Shown here one piece after another: positions 1-5,161 of a DNA stretch of 5,811 nucleotides. Position numbers and translations under genes: made by a program. Source of the DNA: Dehalococcoidia bacterium UBA3254 (GTDB lineage: Bacteria > Chloroflexota > Dehalococcoidia > Dehalococcoidales > UBA3254); the NCBI GenBank assembly GCA_002362735.1, contig DEUU01000468.1, positions 372 to 6,182 on the forward strand, read 5' to 3'. Every line of letters begins with the position of its first letter. Position 1 is the stretch's first letter. Under the pieces are notes generated by a model. The model was given only the letters and a program-made list of their open reading frames with translations. It was not told the origin of the DNA and searched no databases.

Positions 1-243
1 AACGCCTTGGTGGGGAAATCCACCGGTTCCATCATCTGGCCGGTGAACCCGTCGGTGAGGATGATCACCGGGTTCCTGTAACGGTCCGCCGCGTCGAACG
101 CCTTGACCGTGAGATCGCACATCTCCTGCACGAACGCCGGGGCGTACACGATGTTGTGGTAGTTCCCGTGCCCGCCGCCCTTCACCATCTGGTTGTAGTC
201 GCTCTGCTCGGGGCCGATGTTCCCGAGACCGGGGCCGCCGCGC
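1..243. other. Abrupt high-GC segment inside vorB
   Basis: Counting bases gives about 64% G+C for 1-240 and about 53% for 241-540. Codon endings show it more clearly. From vorB codon 107 to the window edge nearly every codon ends in G or C, with only a few exceptions such as CGT, GAA and GAT. Codons 1-106 mix endings freely (GTT, ATT, GGT, GAA, TTA). The switch falls at 240-245, inside the highly conserved NVMRGGPG coding stretch, and the reading frame stays open across it. This is seen directly; recombination or mis-assembly as the cause is inference. Confidence 0.75.
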
Positions 244-560
244 ATTACATTTACAATGACGGCAGGAATTTCAGCACCGGCCATATAGGAAATACCTTCC
301 TGCTGCAAGCTGAAACCGGGACCGGAGGTAGAAGTCATTGTTCTGCAACCGGCCGCCCCGGCGCCTAAAACCATATTAATGGCGGCTAGCTCGCTCTCAG
401 TCTGAACGAACACCCTTCCCAATTCAGGCAGACGTCTGGCTAATTGTTCGAGCAGCTCATTTTGAGGTGTAATCGGATAACCGAAATAGGCATGACAACC
501 GGCCAGGATGGCCCCCTCAGCAACGGCAACATTACCTCCCATAAAGACTCTTTTTGGCAC
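1..560 (-). CDS. vorB: 2-oxoacid:ferredoxin oxidoreductase alpha subunit, VorB type (partial, C-terminus off the left edge)
   Basis: This is the pyrimidine-binding (alpha) subunit of a CoA-dependent 2-oxoacid:ferredoxin oxidoreductase. The family oxidises branched-chain or related 2-oxoacids to acyl-CoA and reduces ferredoxin in the cytoplasm. About 186 codons are present. The N-terminus has the family pattern [14 protein letters not shown], then [12 protein letters not shown] (about residues 24-35), [39 protein letters not shown] (about 104-113) and GGGHGNY. I chose the GTG at 558-560 because GGGAGG (568-573) sits 7 nt upstream and [10 protein letters not shown] matches usual family N-termini. 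The ATG at 565-567 is out of frame and touches the ribosome site. The ferredoxin gene ends 38 nt upstream, so the two are probably co-transcribed; the beta and gamma subunits should follow beyond the window. Composition shifts sharply inside the gene near 243 (separate entry). VorB fits better than KorA or PorA, but substrate cannot be settled from the sequence. Confidence 0.9.
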   Translation of the reverse strand, partial: MPKRVFMGGNVAVAEGAILAGCHAYFGYPITPQNELLEQLARRLPELGRVFVQTESELAAINMVLGAGAAGCRTMTSTSGPGFSLQQEGISYMAGAEIPAVIVNVMRGGPGLGNIGPEQSDYNQMVKGGGHGNYHNIVYAPAFVQEMCDLTVKAFDAADRYRNPVIILTDGFTGQMMEPVDFPTKA

Positions 561-567
561 GATTCAT

Positions 568-573
568 CCTCCC
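568..573 (-). promoter_or_regulatory. Ribosome binding site that sets the vorB GTG start
   Basis: On the minus strand GGGAGG is followed by seven bases and then GTG (558-560). It directly abuts the out-of-frame ATG at 565-567, which would reach a stop within a dozen codons. This decides for the GTG. Confidence 0.8.
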
Positions 574-598
574 AAAACTCAGGGCTGTTTATCCGGAA

Positions 599-838
599 TT
601 AACTGTCGCGAAAAATAGTTATCGCTGCATCCGGACACATGGAAGCACAGGAGAGGCATCCGGTGCACTGACCGGCTTTTTCCGGGACCGTTTCGGCGGG
701 AGTATATCCGTTTTGATTGAGGTGAGAAGCTATTTGAATAATATTCAGGGGACATACTGAGATGCAAAAATAGCATCCTTTGCATCTTTCGCTATCGATA
801 GTTATATAAGTGGCATGAAGCGACTGCGATATTGCCAA
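599..838 (-). CDS. Small 2x[4Fe-4S] ferredoxin, probable delta subunit of the adjacent 2-oxoacid oxidoreductase
   Basis: This 79-residue cytoplasmic protein carries two classic four-cysteine motifs: CKGCYFCISVCP (Cys19, 22, 25, 29) and CTGCLSCASMCP (Cys58, 61, 64, 68). Each should bind one [4Fe-4S] cluster. The linker containing NQNGYTPAET and the ending PDAAITIFRDS are typical of ferredoxin subunits of the VOR/KOR family, which take electrons from the TPP-bound intermediate. I chose the TTG at 836-838 because AAAGGAG (848-854) lies 9 nt upstream and the length then fits the family (about 70-80 residues). The frame stays open to a GTG at 934, which would add 32 residues unlike any ferredoxin and would place the ribosome site inside the gene. 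vorB follows after 38 nt. A free-standing ferredoxin is possible but less likely given the gene order. Confidence 0.9.
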   Translation of the reverse strand: MAISQSLHATYITIDSERCKGCYFCISVCPLNIIQIASHLNQNGYTPAETVPEKAGQCTGCLSCASMCPDAAITIFRDS

Positions 839-847
839 TGCCTTAAT

Positions 848-854
848 CTCCTTT
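848..854 (-). promoter_or_regulatory. Ribosome binding site that sets the ferredoxin TTG start
   Basis: AAAGGAG on the minus strand lies 9 nt before the TTG at 836-838. No other in-frame start between 838 and 934 has comparable spacing. It settles a short 79-residue ferredoxin over the 111-residue version starting at GTG 934. Confidence 0.75.
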
Positions 855-864
855 GGCCGAATTA

Positions 865-881
865 CCCGCCGAACCAGCGGG
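865..881 (-). repeat. GC-rich hairpin just upstream of the ferredoxin ribosome site
   Basis: CCCGC (865-869) and GCGGG (877-881) form a perfect 5-bp stem with a 7-nt loop in the leader RNA, ending 10 nt before the AAAGGAG ribosome site. No U-run follows, so it is not an intrinsic terminator. It could influence translation or be chance. Confidence 0.35.
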
Positions 882-905
882 CGAACGAATGGACCGGAGG
901 TGTTT

Positions 906-974
906 TGCAAACAGCCCTTATTTTTTGTTTGCACGATCTCAAATGCTACCCGATATCATTTGAGACCAACAAAC
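906..974 (-). promoter_or_regulatory. Leader of the ferredoxin-vorB transcript with nested, competing inverted repeats
   Basis: Three pairings can be read in this leader. (1) TCTCAAATG at 937-945 and CATTTGAGA at 957-965 are perfect 9-bp arms with an 11-nt spacer. (2) GTTTG (927-931) and CAAAC (970-974) extend that stem outward across a small internal loop. (3) TGCAAACA (906-913) and TGTTTGCA (926-933) are perfect 8-bp arms with a 12-nt spacer. Pairings 2 and 3 share bases 927-931 and cannot form together. The predicted transcription start lies near 975, so the RNA would begin almost exactly at the outer stem. This looks like a switch with two folds, or alternatively a dyad operator for a repressor just downstream of the promoter. 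No known riboswitch class is recognised. The repeats are observed; the function is inferred. Confidence 0.5.
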
Positions 975-982
975 TAACGGAT

Positions 983-1012
983 AGTATAAACTGGCTTACC
1001 TTTCTCTGTCAA
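983..1012 (-). promoter_or_regulatory. Sigma-A-like promoter for the ferredoxin-vorB transcript
   Basis: On the minus strand the perfect -35 TTGACA (1007-1012) is followed by 18 bp and then TATACT (983-988), one mismatch from consensus. Expected transcription start is near 975, giving a leader of about 137 nt before the ferredoxin TTG. The -35 lies in the last codons of the OB-fold gene and the -10 just after its stop codon, so the promoter is intra-operonic. Confidence 0.75.
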
Positions 1013-1421
1013 GAATGGTTGAGTCCAAAACGAAGTGGGGTACGGGGTCCTGCTTTTCATTTCCTGGAAGAGGAGGGCTATTTTTCATCGTTACACGGCG
1101 GCCGATTAATTCGATAGAGGCGTTTTGCGGATCAATACCGCTTAAGTTCCCCATGATCCATGAGCCCTCATCCAGTTCAACAATAACCACCAGATAAGGA
1201 GTCTGCCCGCGGTGGTTTTCCGGAGCAACATGCACGGATGTAAAAGTGGCTATTTTTCCCTTTCCGGAAAGCTCGATGGGTTCGGTATCCATCCCGGAGC
1301 ATTTACGGCAGGCTGTGCGGGGCGGAGCGGTAATAAAACCGCAGTTCTTGCATTTGACACCCAGAAGTCTGTTTTCTCTTAAAGCTGCAAAATACTCTTT
1401 TACCGTTATTTTGGGTTCCAT
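996..1421 (-). CDS. Zn-ribbon domain-containing OB-fold protein (DUF35 / acyl-CoA-associated OB-fold family)
   Basis: This complete 141-residue protein has a rubredoxin-like zinc ribbon near the N-terminus (CKNC, Cys24/27, and CRKC, Cys38/41) followed by an OB-fold (about residues 52-115: GKGKIATFTSVHV, PYLVVIVELDEG, IMGNLSGID, IGRRV). Family members usually pair with a thiolase or HMG-CoA-synthase-like enzyme and help it bind or channel acyl-CoA. No thiolase is present here on either side: upstream is a divergent promoter region and downstream come ferredoxin and vorB. A partner may lie beyond the left edge, or the protein may serve the acyl-CoA product of the oxidoreductase; this is inference. 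The start is ATG at 1419-1421 with AGAAGG only 3 nt upstream, a rather short spacing. Length and domain order are normal for the family. Confidence 0.88.
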   Translation of the reverse strand: MEPKITVKEYFAALRENRLLGVKCKNCGFITAPPRTACRKCSGMDTEPIELSGKGKIATFTSVHVAPENHRGQTPYLVVIVELDEGSWIMGNLSGIDPQNASIELIGRRVTMKNSPPLPGNEKQDPVPHFVLDSTILDRER

Positions 1422-1457
1422 TTACCTTCTAGCTTTCTTAAAACAATTATTGGGTTA

Positions 1458-1487
1458 ATTATACTACTTTAGAATCCGCTGCGGCAA
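1458..1487 (-). promoter_or_regulatory. Sigma-A-like promoter for the OB-fold gene
   Basis: On the minus strand TTGCCG (1482-1487, 4 of 6 consensus bases) is followed by 18 bp and a perfect TATAAT (1458-1463). The predicted start near 1451 leaves a leader of about 30 nt before the ATG at 1421. The spacer contains the 9-base palindrome CCGCTGCGG (1476-1484), which touches the -35; it could be an operator but is short. Confidence 0.65.
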
Positions 1488-1519
1488 AGATGCGTTTGGA
1501 TACTATTACGAGCCATCAT

Positions 1520-1548
1520 TTGAAGGGTCATTTTTATCGTGGTAATAT
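1520..1548 (+). promoter_or_regulatory. Sigma-A-like promoter for the flavodoxin-ferredoxin gene, nearly leaderless
   Basis: TTGAAG (1520-1525), a 17-bp spacer and TAATAT (1543-1548) form a plausible promoter. The ATG is at 1558-1560, only 9 bases after the -10, so transcription should start about 3 nt before the start codon. No purine-rich ribosome site lies between 1530 and 1557, consistent with leaderless translation. A promoter further upstream cannot be excluded. Confidence 0.55.
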
Positions 1549-1557
1549 ACTCAACAT

Positions 1558-2409
1558 ATGAAGATCGGCGTCTATTATTTCTCAGGAACAGGGAATTCAC
1601 TCTATGTAGCGAAGGGTATCACGGCAAAAACAGGGGGTACACTGATCCCCATCGTTTCAATCATGGGGAAGGATGATATCAAGATAGATTCCGAAGTAAT
1701 AGGGATTGTATTCCCGGTCTATTATGGCGAATTGCCTGTCGTAATAAAACGATTCGCGCAACAGCTGGTTGATATAGGACAGAAATACATATTTGCAGTC
1801 TGTACGTTCGGCGGTTCAGCGGGTTATTCTTTGAAATTATTAAAGCGGATCATCCAGGCCAGAGGAGGAACCCTTTCTGCCACCTATCGGGTACACATGC
1901 CTCAAAACTCCTTTCCAAAACCTTTTGAGAATCATACCAGACTGTTTTCTACCTGGGAAAAGAAGCAACTCGGGCAGATTATTAACAACACTTACAACCG
2001 AAAAAAAGGGGAATTTTTCAAACATGTTTTTCTGGCACCGATTTTCTTGCTGGCTGACCATACCGTGAATTTCATGAAACCCACTTATAGAAAATCTTTC
2101 ATCAAATTATCGAACGCCTCAGCGGATCTGAATACGAATGACCTTATTCATCTCAATGATACTAGTTTTAGTGTCACCGAGAGGTGTAATAGATGCGGTA
2201 TATGCGTCAAAGTATGTCCAGTGAATAATATTGAGATAGTCGATAAAAAACCGGTCTGGCAACATCGCTGCGAGAATTGTCTGGCTTGTTATAATTGGTG
2301 TCCGACCCGAGCCATTCGAGGTGGCATTGCAGCGAAAGGCTTTTACTACCATCACCCGGATATTAAAGCAGCCGAAATGATGAAACAGAGAAGCATTCAA
2401 CAGGGCTGA
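1558..2409 (+). CDS. EFR1-type flavodoxin-ferredoxin fusion protein
   Basis: This 283-residue cytoplasmic electron-transfer protein has two parts. The N-terminal flavodoxin-like domain (about 1-190) opens with GVYYFSGTGNS, whose SGTGNS loop (residues 9-14) binds the FMN phosphate; VFPVYYGELP (51-60) and the glycine-rich TFGGSAGYS (83-91) follow as in flavodoxins. The C-terminal domain holds two [4Fe-4S] motifs, CNRCGICVKVCP (Cys210, 213, 216, 220) and CENCLACYNWCP (Cys238, 241, 244, 248). This architecture is annotated as EFR1 family ferredoxin and is common in anaerobic Firmicutes and methanogens; its partners are generally unknown. The ATG is fixed by the conserved N-terminus although no Shine-Dalgarno site precedes it. 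The gene is transcribed alone, divergently from the OB-fold gene, and the 161 bp after it separate it from the exosortase operon. No clear terminator was found. The domain assignment is firm; the physiological role is not known. Confidence 0.9.
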   Translation: MKIGVYYFSGTGNSLYVAKGITAKTGGTLIPIVSIMGKDDIKIDSEVIGIVFPVYYGELPVVIKRFAQQLVDIGQKYIFAVCTFGGSAGYSLKLLKRIIQARGGTLSATYRVHMPQNSFPKPFENHTRLFSTWEKKQLGQIINNTYNRKKGEFFKHVFLAPIFLLADHTVNFMKPTYRKSFIKLSNASADLNTNDLIHLNDTSFSVTERCNRCGICVKVCPVNNIEIVDKKPVWQHRCENCLACYNWCPTRAIRGGIAAKGFYYHHPDIKAAEMMKQRSIQQG

Positions 2410-2502
2410 ATGTTAGGATGAGATAATAACGGCTGTTAACTAAGAAAGCATTGAAATTACCTTCTGTCGAACGTATAAATTAGGAATGGTTACACAGACA
2501 GC

Positions 2503-2531
2503 TTGAATTAACAAAGCGGCGCAACTATAAT
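2503..2531 (+). promoter_or_regulatory. Sigma-A-like promoter of the exosortase operon
   Basis: TTGAAT (2503-2508), exactly 17 bp, and a perfect TATAAT (2526-2531) make a strong promoter. The start near 2538 leaves a leader of about 33 nt before the ATG at 2571. The rest of 2410-2570 shows no gene, no clear terminator and no repeat of note. Confidence 0.75.
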
Positions 2532-2570
2532 AAGGGCAATCTTAGCTCACATAGGAACTTTATTCAGACG

Positions 2571-3428
2571 ATGGAGGGAACATCCATTAACCGGCGTAAA
2601 AGGAACTATTTGATCATTGGGATAGCTTTCTTCGCTGTCATAGCACTGGTGTTACTGGCTTCACCCACCTTTCTGTTCTCCCCAACCGCCACCTTCGTTG
2701 AAACAGAGCTTAACCGGACTTCAGAAAACAGGATTCAGGTGAGGACTAAAACAGATTTTGGCAACCCGGAAGCCGTGGCTTCTTTTCCACGTCAAATCGG
2801 TAAGTGGCAAGGATCCGATCATGACGTTACGGAATACATCAAACTTCTGGGAGCCAACCTGATCCTCTTAAGATACTATATGCCCAGCACTTTCACCCAA
2901 CCACTTTTCTTTACCATCGTTCAATCCAAAACCGCATCTAGTTTCCATCCTCCCAAACTCTGTTTTTCAGGACAAGGATACGAAACTCAGGAAGAAGGAG
3001 ATGAAGTAGTCAATATGACTGACACATCCTGGCTAAAAGGCTCCTCAAAGGCAGCAGTACCTTTTAAGAAAATGGTCGTCACCAAATCGGCTAACGACGG
3101 CCATTTTATAGAGCGGCGGGTAGCTCTTTTTTGTTACATTAAGGGCAATCAATTTTATTCAGATACCATTACTATGATTCAGACTGAAGCCCTGGCGCCT
3201 CTTCAGGGTTCATATGCAGCATCGCTCAATGAGCAGAAAGACTTTCTGGTCCAATCTTTTCCGCTGATGTTCTCTCCTTCCCGGGATGATGATCAATGGA
3301 AACCTTTGGCTGTCATTCTGGCAGGTTCAGGCCTGGGCGGAGTCGTCATTCTCGTTTTACTCATTCTGGCTCCCCTTGCTATTTTCATATACCCATATTT
3401 CCGGCGTAATAACCTGGAGGAATCCTGA
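2571..3428 (+). CDS. epsI: Exosortase-associated EpsI-family protein (DUF3485) with an added C-terminal membrane anchor
   Basis: This 285-residue protein belongs to the EpsI family that accompanies exosortases, either as a separate gene or fused to the exosortase C-terminus; its biochemical role is unproven. A basic N-terminus (NRRKRN) leads into a membrane segment (about 13-31), then a mainly extracytoplasmic domain with the family hallmarks IGKWQG (76-81), LLRYYM (99-104) and SFHPPKLCFSGQGYE (124-138). A second strongly hydrophobic segment (about 246-275) ends in a short basic tail (YFRRNN). EpsI proteins usually have only the N-terminal anchor and are about 50 residues shorter, so this tail is unusual. 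The start is ATG 2571: AGGA (2553-2556) is 14 nt away, which is weak, and a GGAGGG lies just inside the reading frame. The stop overlaps the exosortase start in TGATG, implying translational coupling. Family assignment is strong; function is inferred from context. Confidence 0.85.
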   Translation: MEGTSINRRKRNYLIIGIAFFAVIALVLLASPTFLFSPTATFVETELNRTSENRIQVRTKTDFGNPEAVASFPRQIGKWQGSDHDVTEYIKLLGANLILLRYYMPSTFTQPLFFTIVQSKTASSFHPPKLCFSGQGYETQEEGDEVVNMTDTSWLKGSSKAAVPFKKMVVTKSANDGHFIERRVALFCYIKGNQFYSDTITMIQTEALAPLQGSYAASLNEQKDFLVQSFPLMFSPSRDDDQWKPLAVILAGSGLGGVVILVLLILAPLAIFIYPYFRRNNLEES

Positions 3429-4315
3429 TGCAGCCGTCGTCACCTTTACCAGAAGAGCATAAATCCGGCAAACTCCCGAGAGCGATCAGCTTCAGGAATC
3501 TCATTCTTCCTGTCGTGATTTTTCTGGTGCTCATTTTTATATACTGGCCTGTCCTGCGCTGGCTGGTCAACTCCTGGCTTTCGAGCGATTATTACAGCCA
3601 CGGATTTCTCGTCCCTGTAGTGTCCGCAATCATCGTATGGACCAAACGCGGGTGTCTAAAAGTTCAGGAATTATCCCTCTCCGGCATCTTCTGGATTCTG
3701 CTGGCAACCATGCTATATGCTCTGAACATCACCCTGGAAATCAGAGTTTTAGGTGTACTCTCTCTCCTGATCTTGATCTTCGGTTTGGTATGGTTAGTTT
3801 GGGGCACACGGACCGTTAAATCCCTGGTCTTTCCTCTGATTTTCCTGATTTTCCTGGTCCCCTTTCCTTTCATTCCGGACCTGGCATTTCGGCTTCAAGA
3901 GATATCGGTCTTTTCCTCATCTCATCTCCTGGAGATTCTCGGGCTTCCGATTACTTCCAGTGGAATGGAAATCTATCTTCAGACCACCGTTTTCACCGTA
4001 GGCATACCTTGCAGCGGGATTAATTCCCTTATCGCTTTGCTGGCATTGTCCGCCGTCTATTCCTACGCCCTCAAAGGACTGTTTTCCAAGAGGGCTGGCC
4101 TTTTTATTTTGGCCTTTCCGATAGCAATCTTTGCCAACATCCTGAGGATTGTATCCATTATCCTGGTGGCTTATTTCGTTAACGTACAGACGGCGGCTGG
4201 CTGGTACCATGATCTCTCCAGTCCGCTCTTTTTCTTATTGTCTTTCCTGATTATTATTCTGGCTGGTTGGATAATGAAATGTAAAATAAACTACCACCTG
4301 CTGGAGAGGCAGTAG
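3428..4315 (+). CDS. Exosortase (EpsH / XrtA-like superfamily transpeptidase)
   Basis: This 295-residue polytopic membrane protein has about eight hydrophobic segments and the exosortase landmarks in order: SDYYSHGFLVP (53-63), VPFPFIPDLAFRLQEIS (144-160, the QxxS region), GIPCSGINSL (192-201), FANILRI (235-241) and WYHDLSS (259-265). The presumed catalytic residues are Cys195, Arg240 and His261, all intact. Exosortases recognise a C-terminal motif, a membrane span and a basic tail on secreted proteins, cleave at the motif and probably transfer the protein to a surface acceptor. Length is normal for an exosortase without a fused EpsI domain, fitting the separate epsI gene upstream. GGAGG (3416-3420) lies 7 nt before the ATG, which shares one base with the epsI stop. 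I cannot place it in a numbered Xrt class from sequence alone. Confidence 0.92.
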   Translation: MQPSSPLPEEHKSGKLPRAISFRNLILPVVIFLVLIFIYWPVLRWLVNSWLSSDYYSHGFLVPVVSAIIVWTKRGCLKVQELSLSGIFWILLATMLYALNITLEIRVLGVLSLLILIFGLVWLVWGTRTVKSLVFPLIFLIFLVPFPFIPDLAFRLQEISVFSSSHLLEILGLPITSSGMEIYLQTTVFTVGIPCSGINSLIALLALSAVYSYALKGLFSKRAGLFILAFPIAIFANILRIVSIILVAYFVNVQTAAGWYHDLSSPLFFLLSFLIIILAGWIMKCKINYHLLERQ

Positions 4316-5133
4316 TGGATATTCTCATTGTTCTTCTGGTTACTCTCATTACTGTTCCCATAGTCTCTATCACCGAGGGAATTCCCAGAATAATTCTAGG
4401 AGTTTTCGTTCTTCTGGTTTGTCCAGGCTACACCCTTGTATCAGCTCTTTTTCCCGGAAAGTCTAGCCTCAAAGGTATTGAGCGTGCAGGATTGACACTT
4501 TTCTTAAGTTTTGCCGTAGTCTCTTTAACCGGATTAATTTTGAATTATACCCCCTGGGGAATCAGAATAGACCCGATAGTAATATCAATTTCAGCGATTA
4601 TCATAATTCTGTCCGTGATCACCTTGCAAAGGCGCAGCAGACTGCCTGAAGAAGAGCGATTTATACTCCCAGCGAAACTTCATTTGTCAGGGTGGAGCGC
4701 CATCAGCCTGACGAACCGGATGCTTTCCCTTGCGCTGATCATCGTGGTCATCGGATCCCTGGGCACGTTGGCTTATGTTATCGAAAGACCTAAAGGGGAT
4801 GAAGCCTTCACCAATTTTTATATGCTCGGGCATGATGGTATGATGGAAAATTATCCCGGCGCCATAACTCTTGGCGAAGAGGCAGACGTTACGTTAGGGA
4901 TAGAAAACCATGAGAACCGCGCTATCATCTATACCATGAAAGTAGTGATCGATGGACAGGAACTACAAAAGATCGGCCCTTTAACTCTATCAGATGAAGG
5001 AAAATGGACAGGTCAAGTCAATCTTAAGCCATCCACCGCAGGAGAAAATCAGAAAGTGGCATTTTCCCTTTATAGAGACAATGAGACCGAACCTTACCTG
5101 AACCTTAGATTGTGGCTGGATGTGAAAAACTAA
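4315..5133 (+). CDS. DUF1616 domain-containing membrane protein
   Basis: This 272-residue protein has no known reaction. Its N-terminal half has four hydrophobic segments (about 2-18, 24-46, 58-78, 85-105) including the family signature CPGYTLVSALFP (36-47). A cytoplasmic-looking stretch rich in charge (106-125) is followed by a fifth segment (134-155) and an extracytoplasmic beta-rich domain (about 160-272). The second hallmark sits there: FTNFYMLGHDG, NYPGAITLGEE and GIENHENRAIIYTMKV, resembling a CARDB/Ig-like fold. DUF1616 is best known from archaea and some anaerobic bacteria, often near cell-surface or glycan genes. The GTG start overlaps the exosortase stop in TAGTG, and GGAGAGG lies 5 nt upstream. 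Its place directly behind the exosortase suggests a role in presenting or anchoring sorted proteins; this is inference. Confidence 0.85.
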   Translation: MDILIVLLVTLITVPIVSITEGIPRIILGVFVLLVCPGYTLVSALFPGKSSLKGIERAGLTLFLSFAVVSLTGLILNYTPWGIRIDPIVISISAIIIILSVITLQRRSRLPEEERFILPAKLHLSGWSAISLTNRMLSLALIIVVIGSLGTLAYVIERPKGDEAFTNFYMLGHDGMMENYPGAITLGEEADVTLGIENHENRAIIYTMKVVIDGQELQKIGPLTLSDEGKWTGQVNLKPSTAGENQKVAFSLYRDNETEPYLNLRLWLDVKN

Positions 5134-5145
5134 AAAGAATATTTC

Positions 5146-5153
5146 GGGGGTGA
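5146..5153 (+). promoter_or_regulatory. Ribosome binding site that sets the CPBP protease GTG start
   Basis: GGGGGTGA differs by one base from GGAGGTGA and lies 8 nt before the GTG at 5162-5164. An earlier in-frame GTG at 5150 is inside this site and has no ribosome site of its own. Confidence 0.6.
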
Positions 5154-5161
5154 ACAACTTA

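Noticed and set aside
554..760. Plus-strand open frame of 68 codons
   Set aside because: It is antisense to the cysteine motifs of the ferredoxin; the translation has no recognisable domain and no ribosome site.
865..881. CCCGC/GCGGG hairpin as an intrinsic terminator
   Set aside because: It is short and no U-run follows it on either strand. It is kept only as a possible leader structure.
839..934. Longer ferredoxin starting at GTG 934 (111 residues)
   Set aside because: It has no ribosome site, the extra residues do not look like ferredoxin, and a well-spaced AAAGGAG points to TTG 838. The extension would also translate the structured leader.
815..1117. Plus-strand open frame of 100 codons starting at an ATG
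   Set aside because: It runs antisense across the ferredoxin start, its leader and the 3' end of the OB-fold gene, both strongly supported, and resembles no protein family.
1445..1460. AATTA/TAATT inverted repeat in the OB-fold gene leader
   Set aside because: Five A/T pairs in an AT-rich region are expected by chance, and it overlaps the -10 box, which explains the bases.
2410..2502. Search for a terminator or small RNA between the flavodoxin-ferredoxin gene and the exosortase promoter
   Set aside because: Only very short pairings such as TAAC/GTTA were found, with no GC stem plus T-run. Nothing can be supported.
2530..3150. Eleven-base direct repeat TAAGGGCAATC (near 2531 and 3142)
   Set aside because: One copy is in a leader and the other inside coding sequence, with no extended similarity around them; probably chance.
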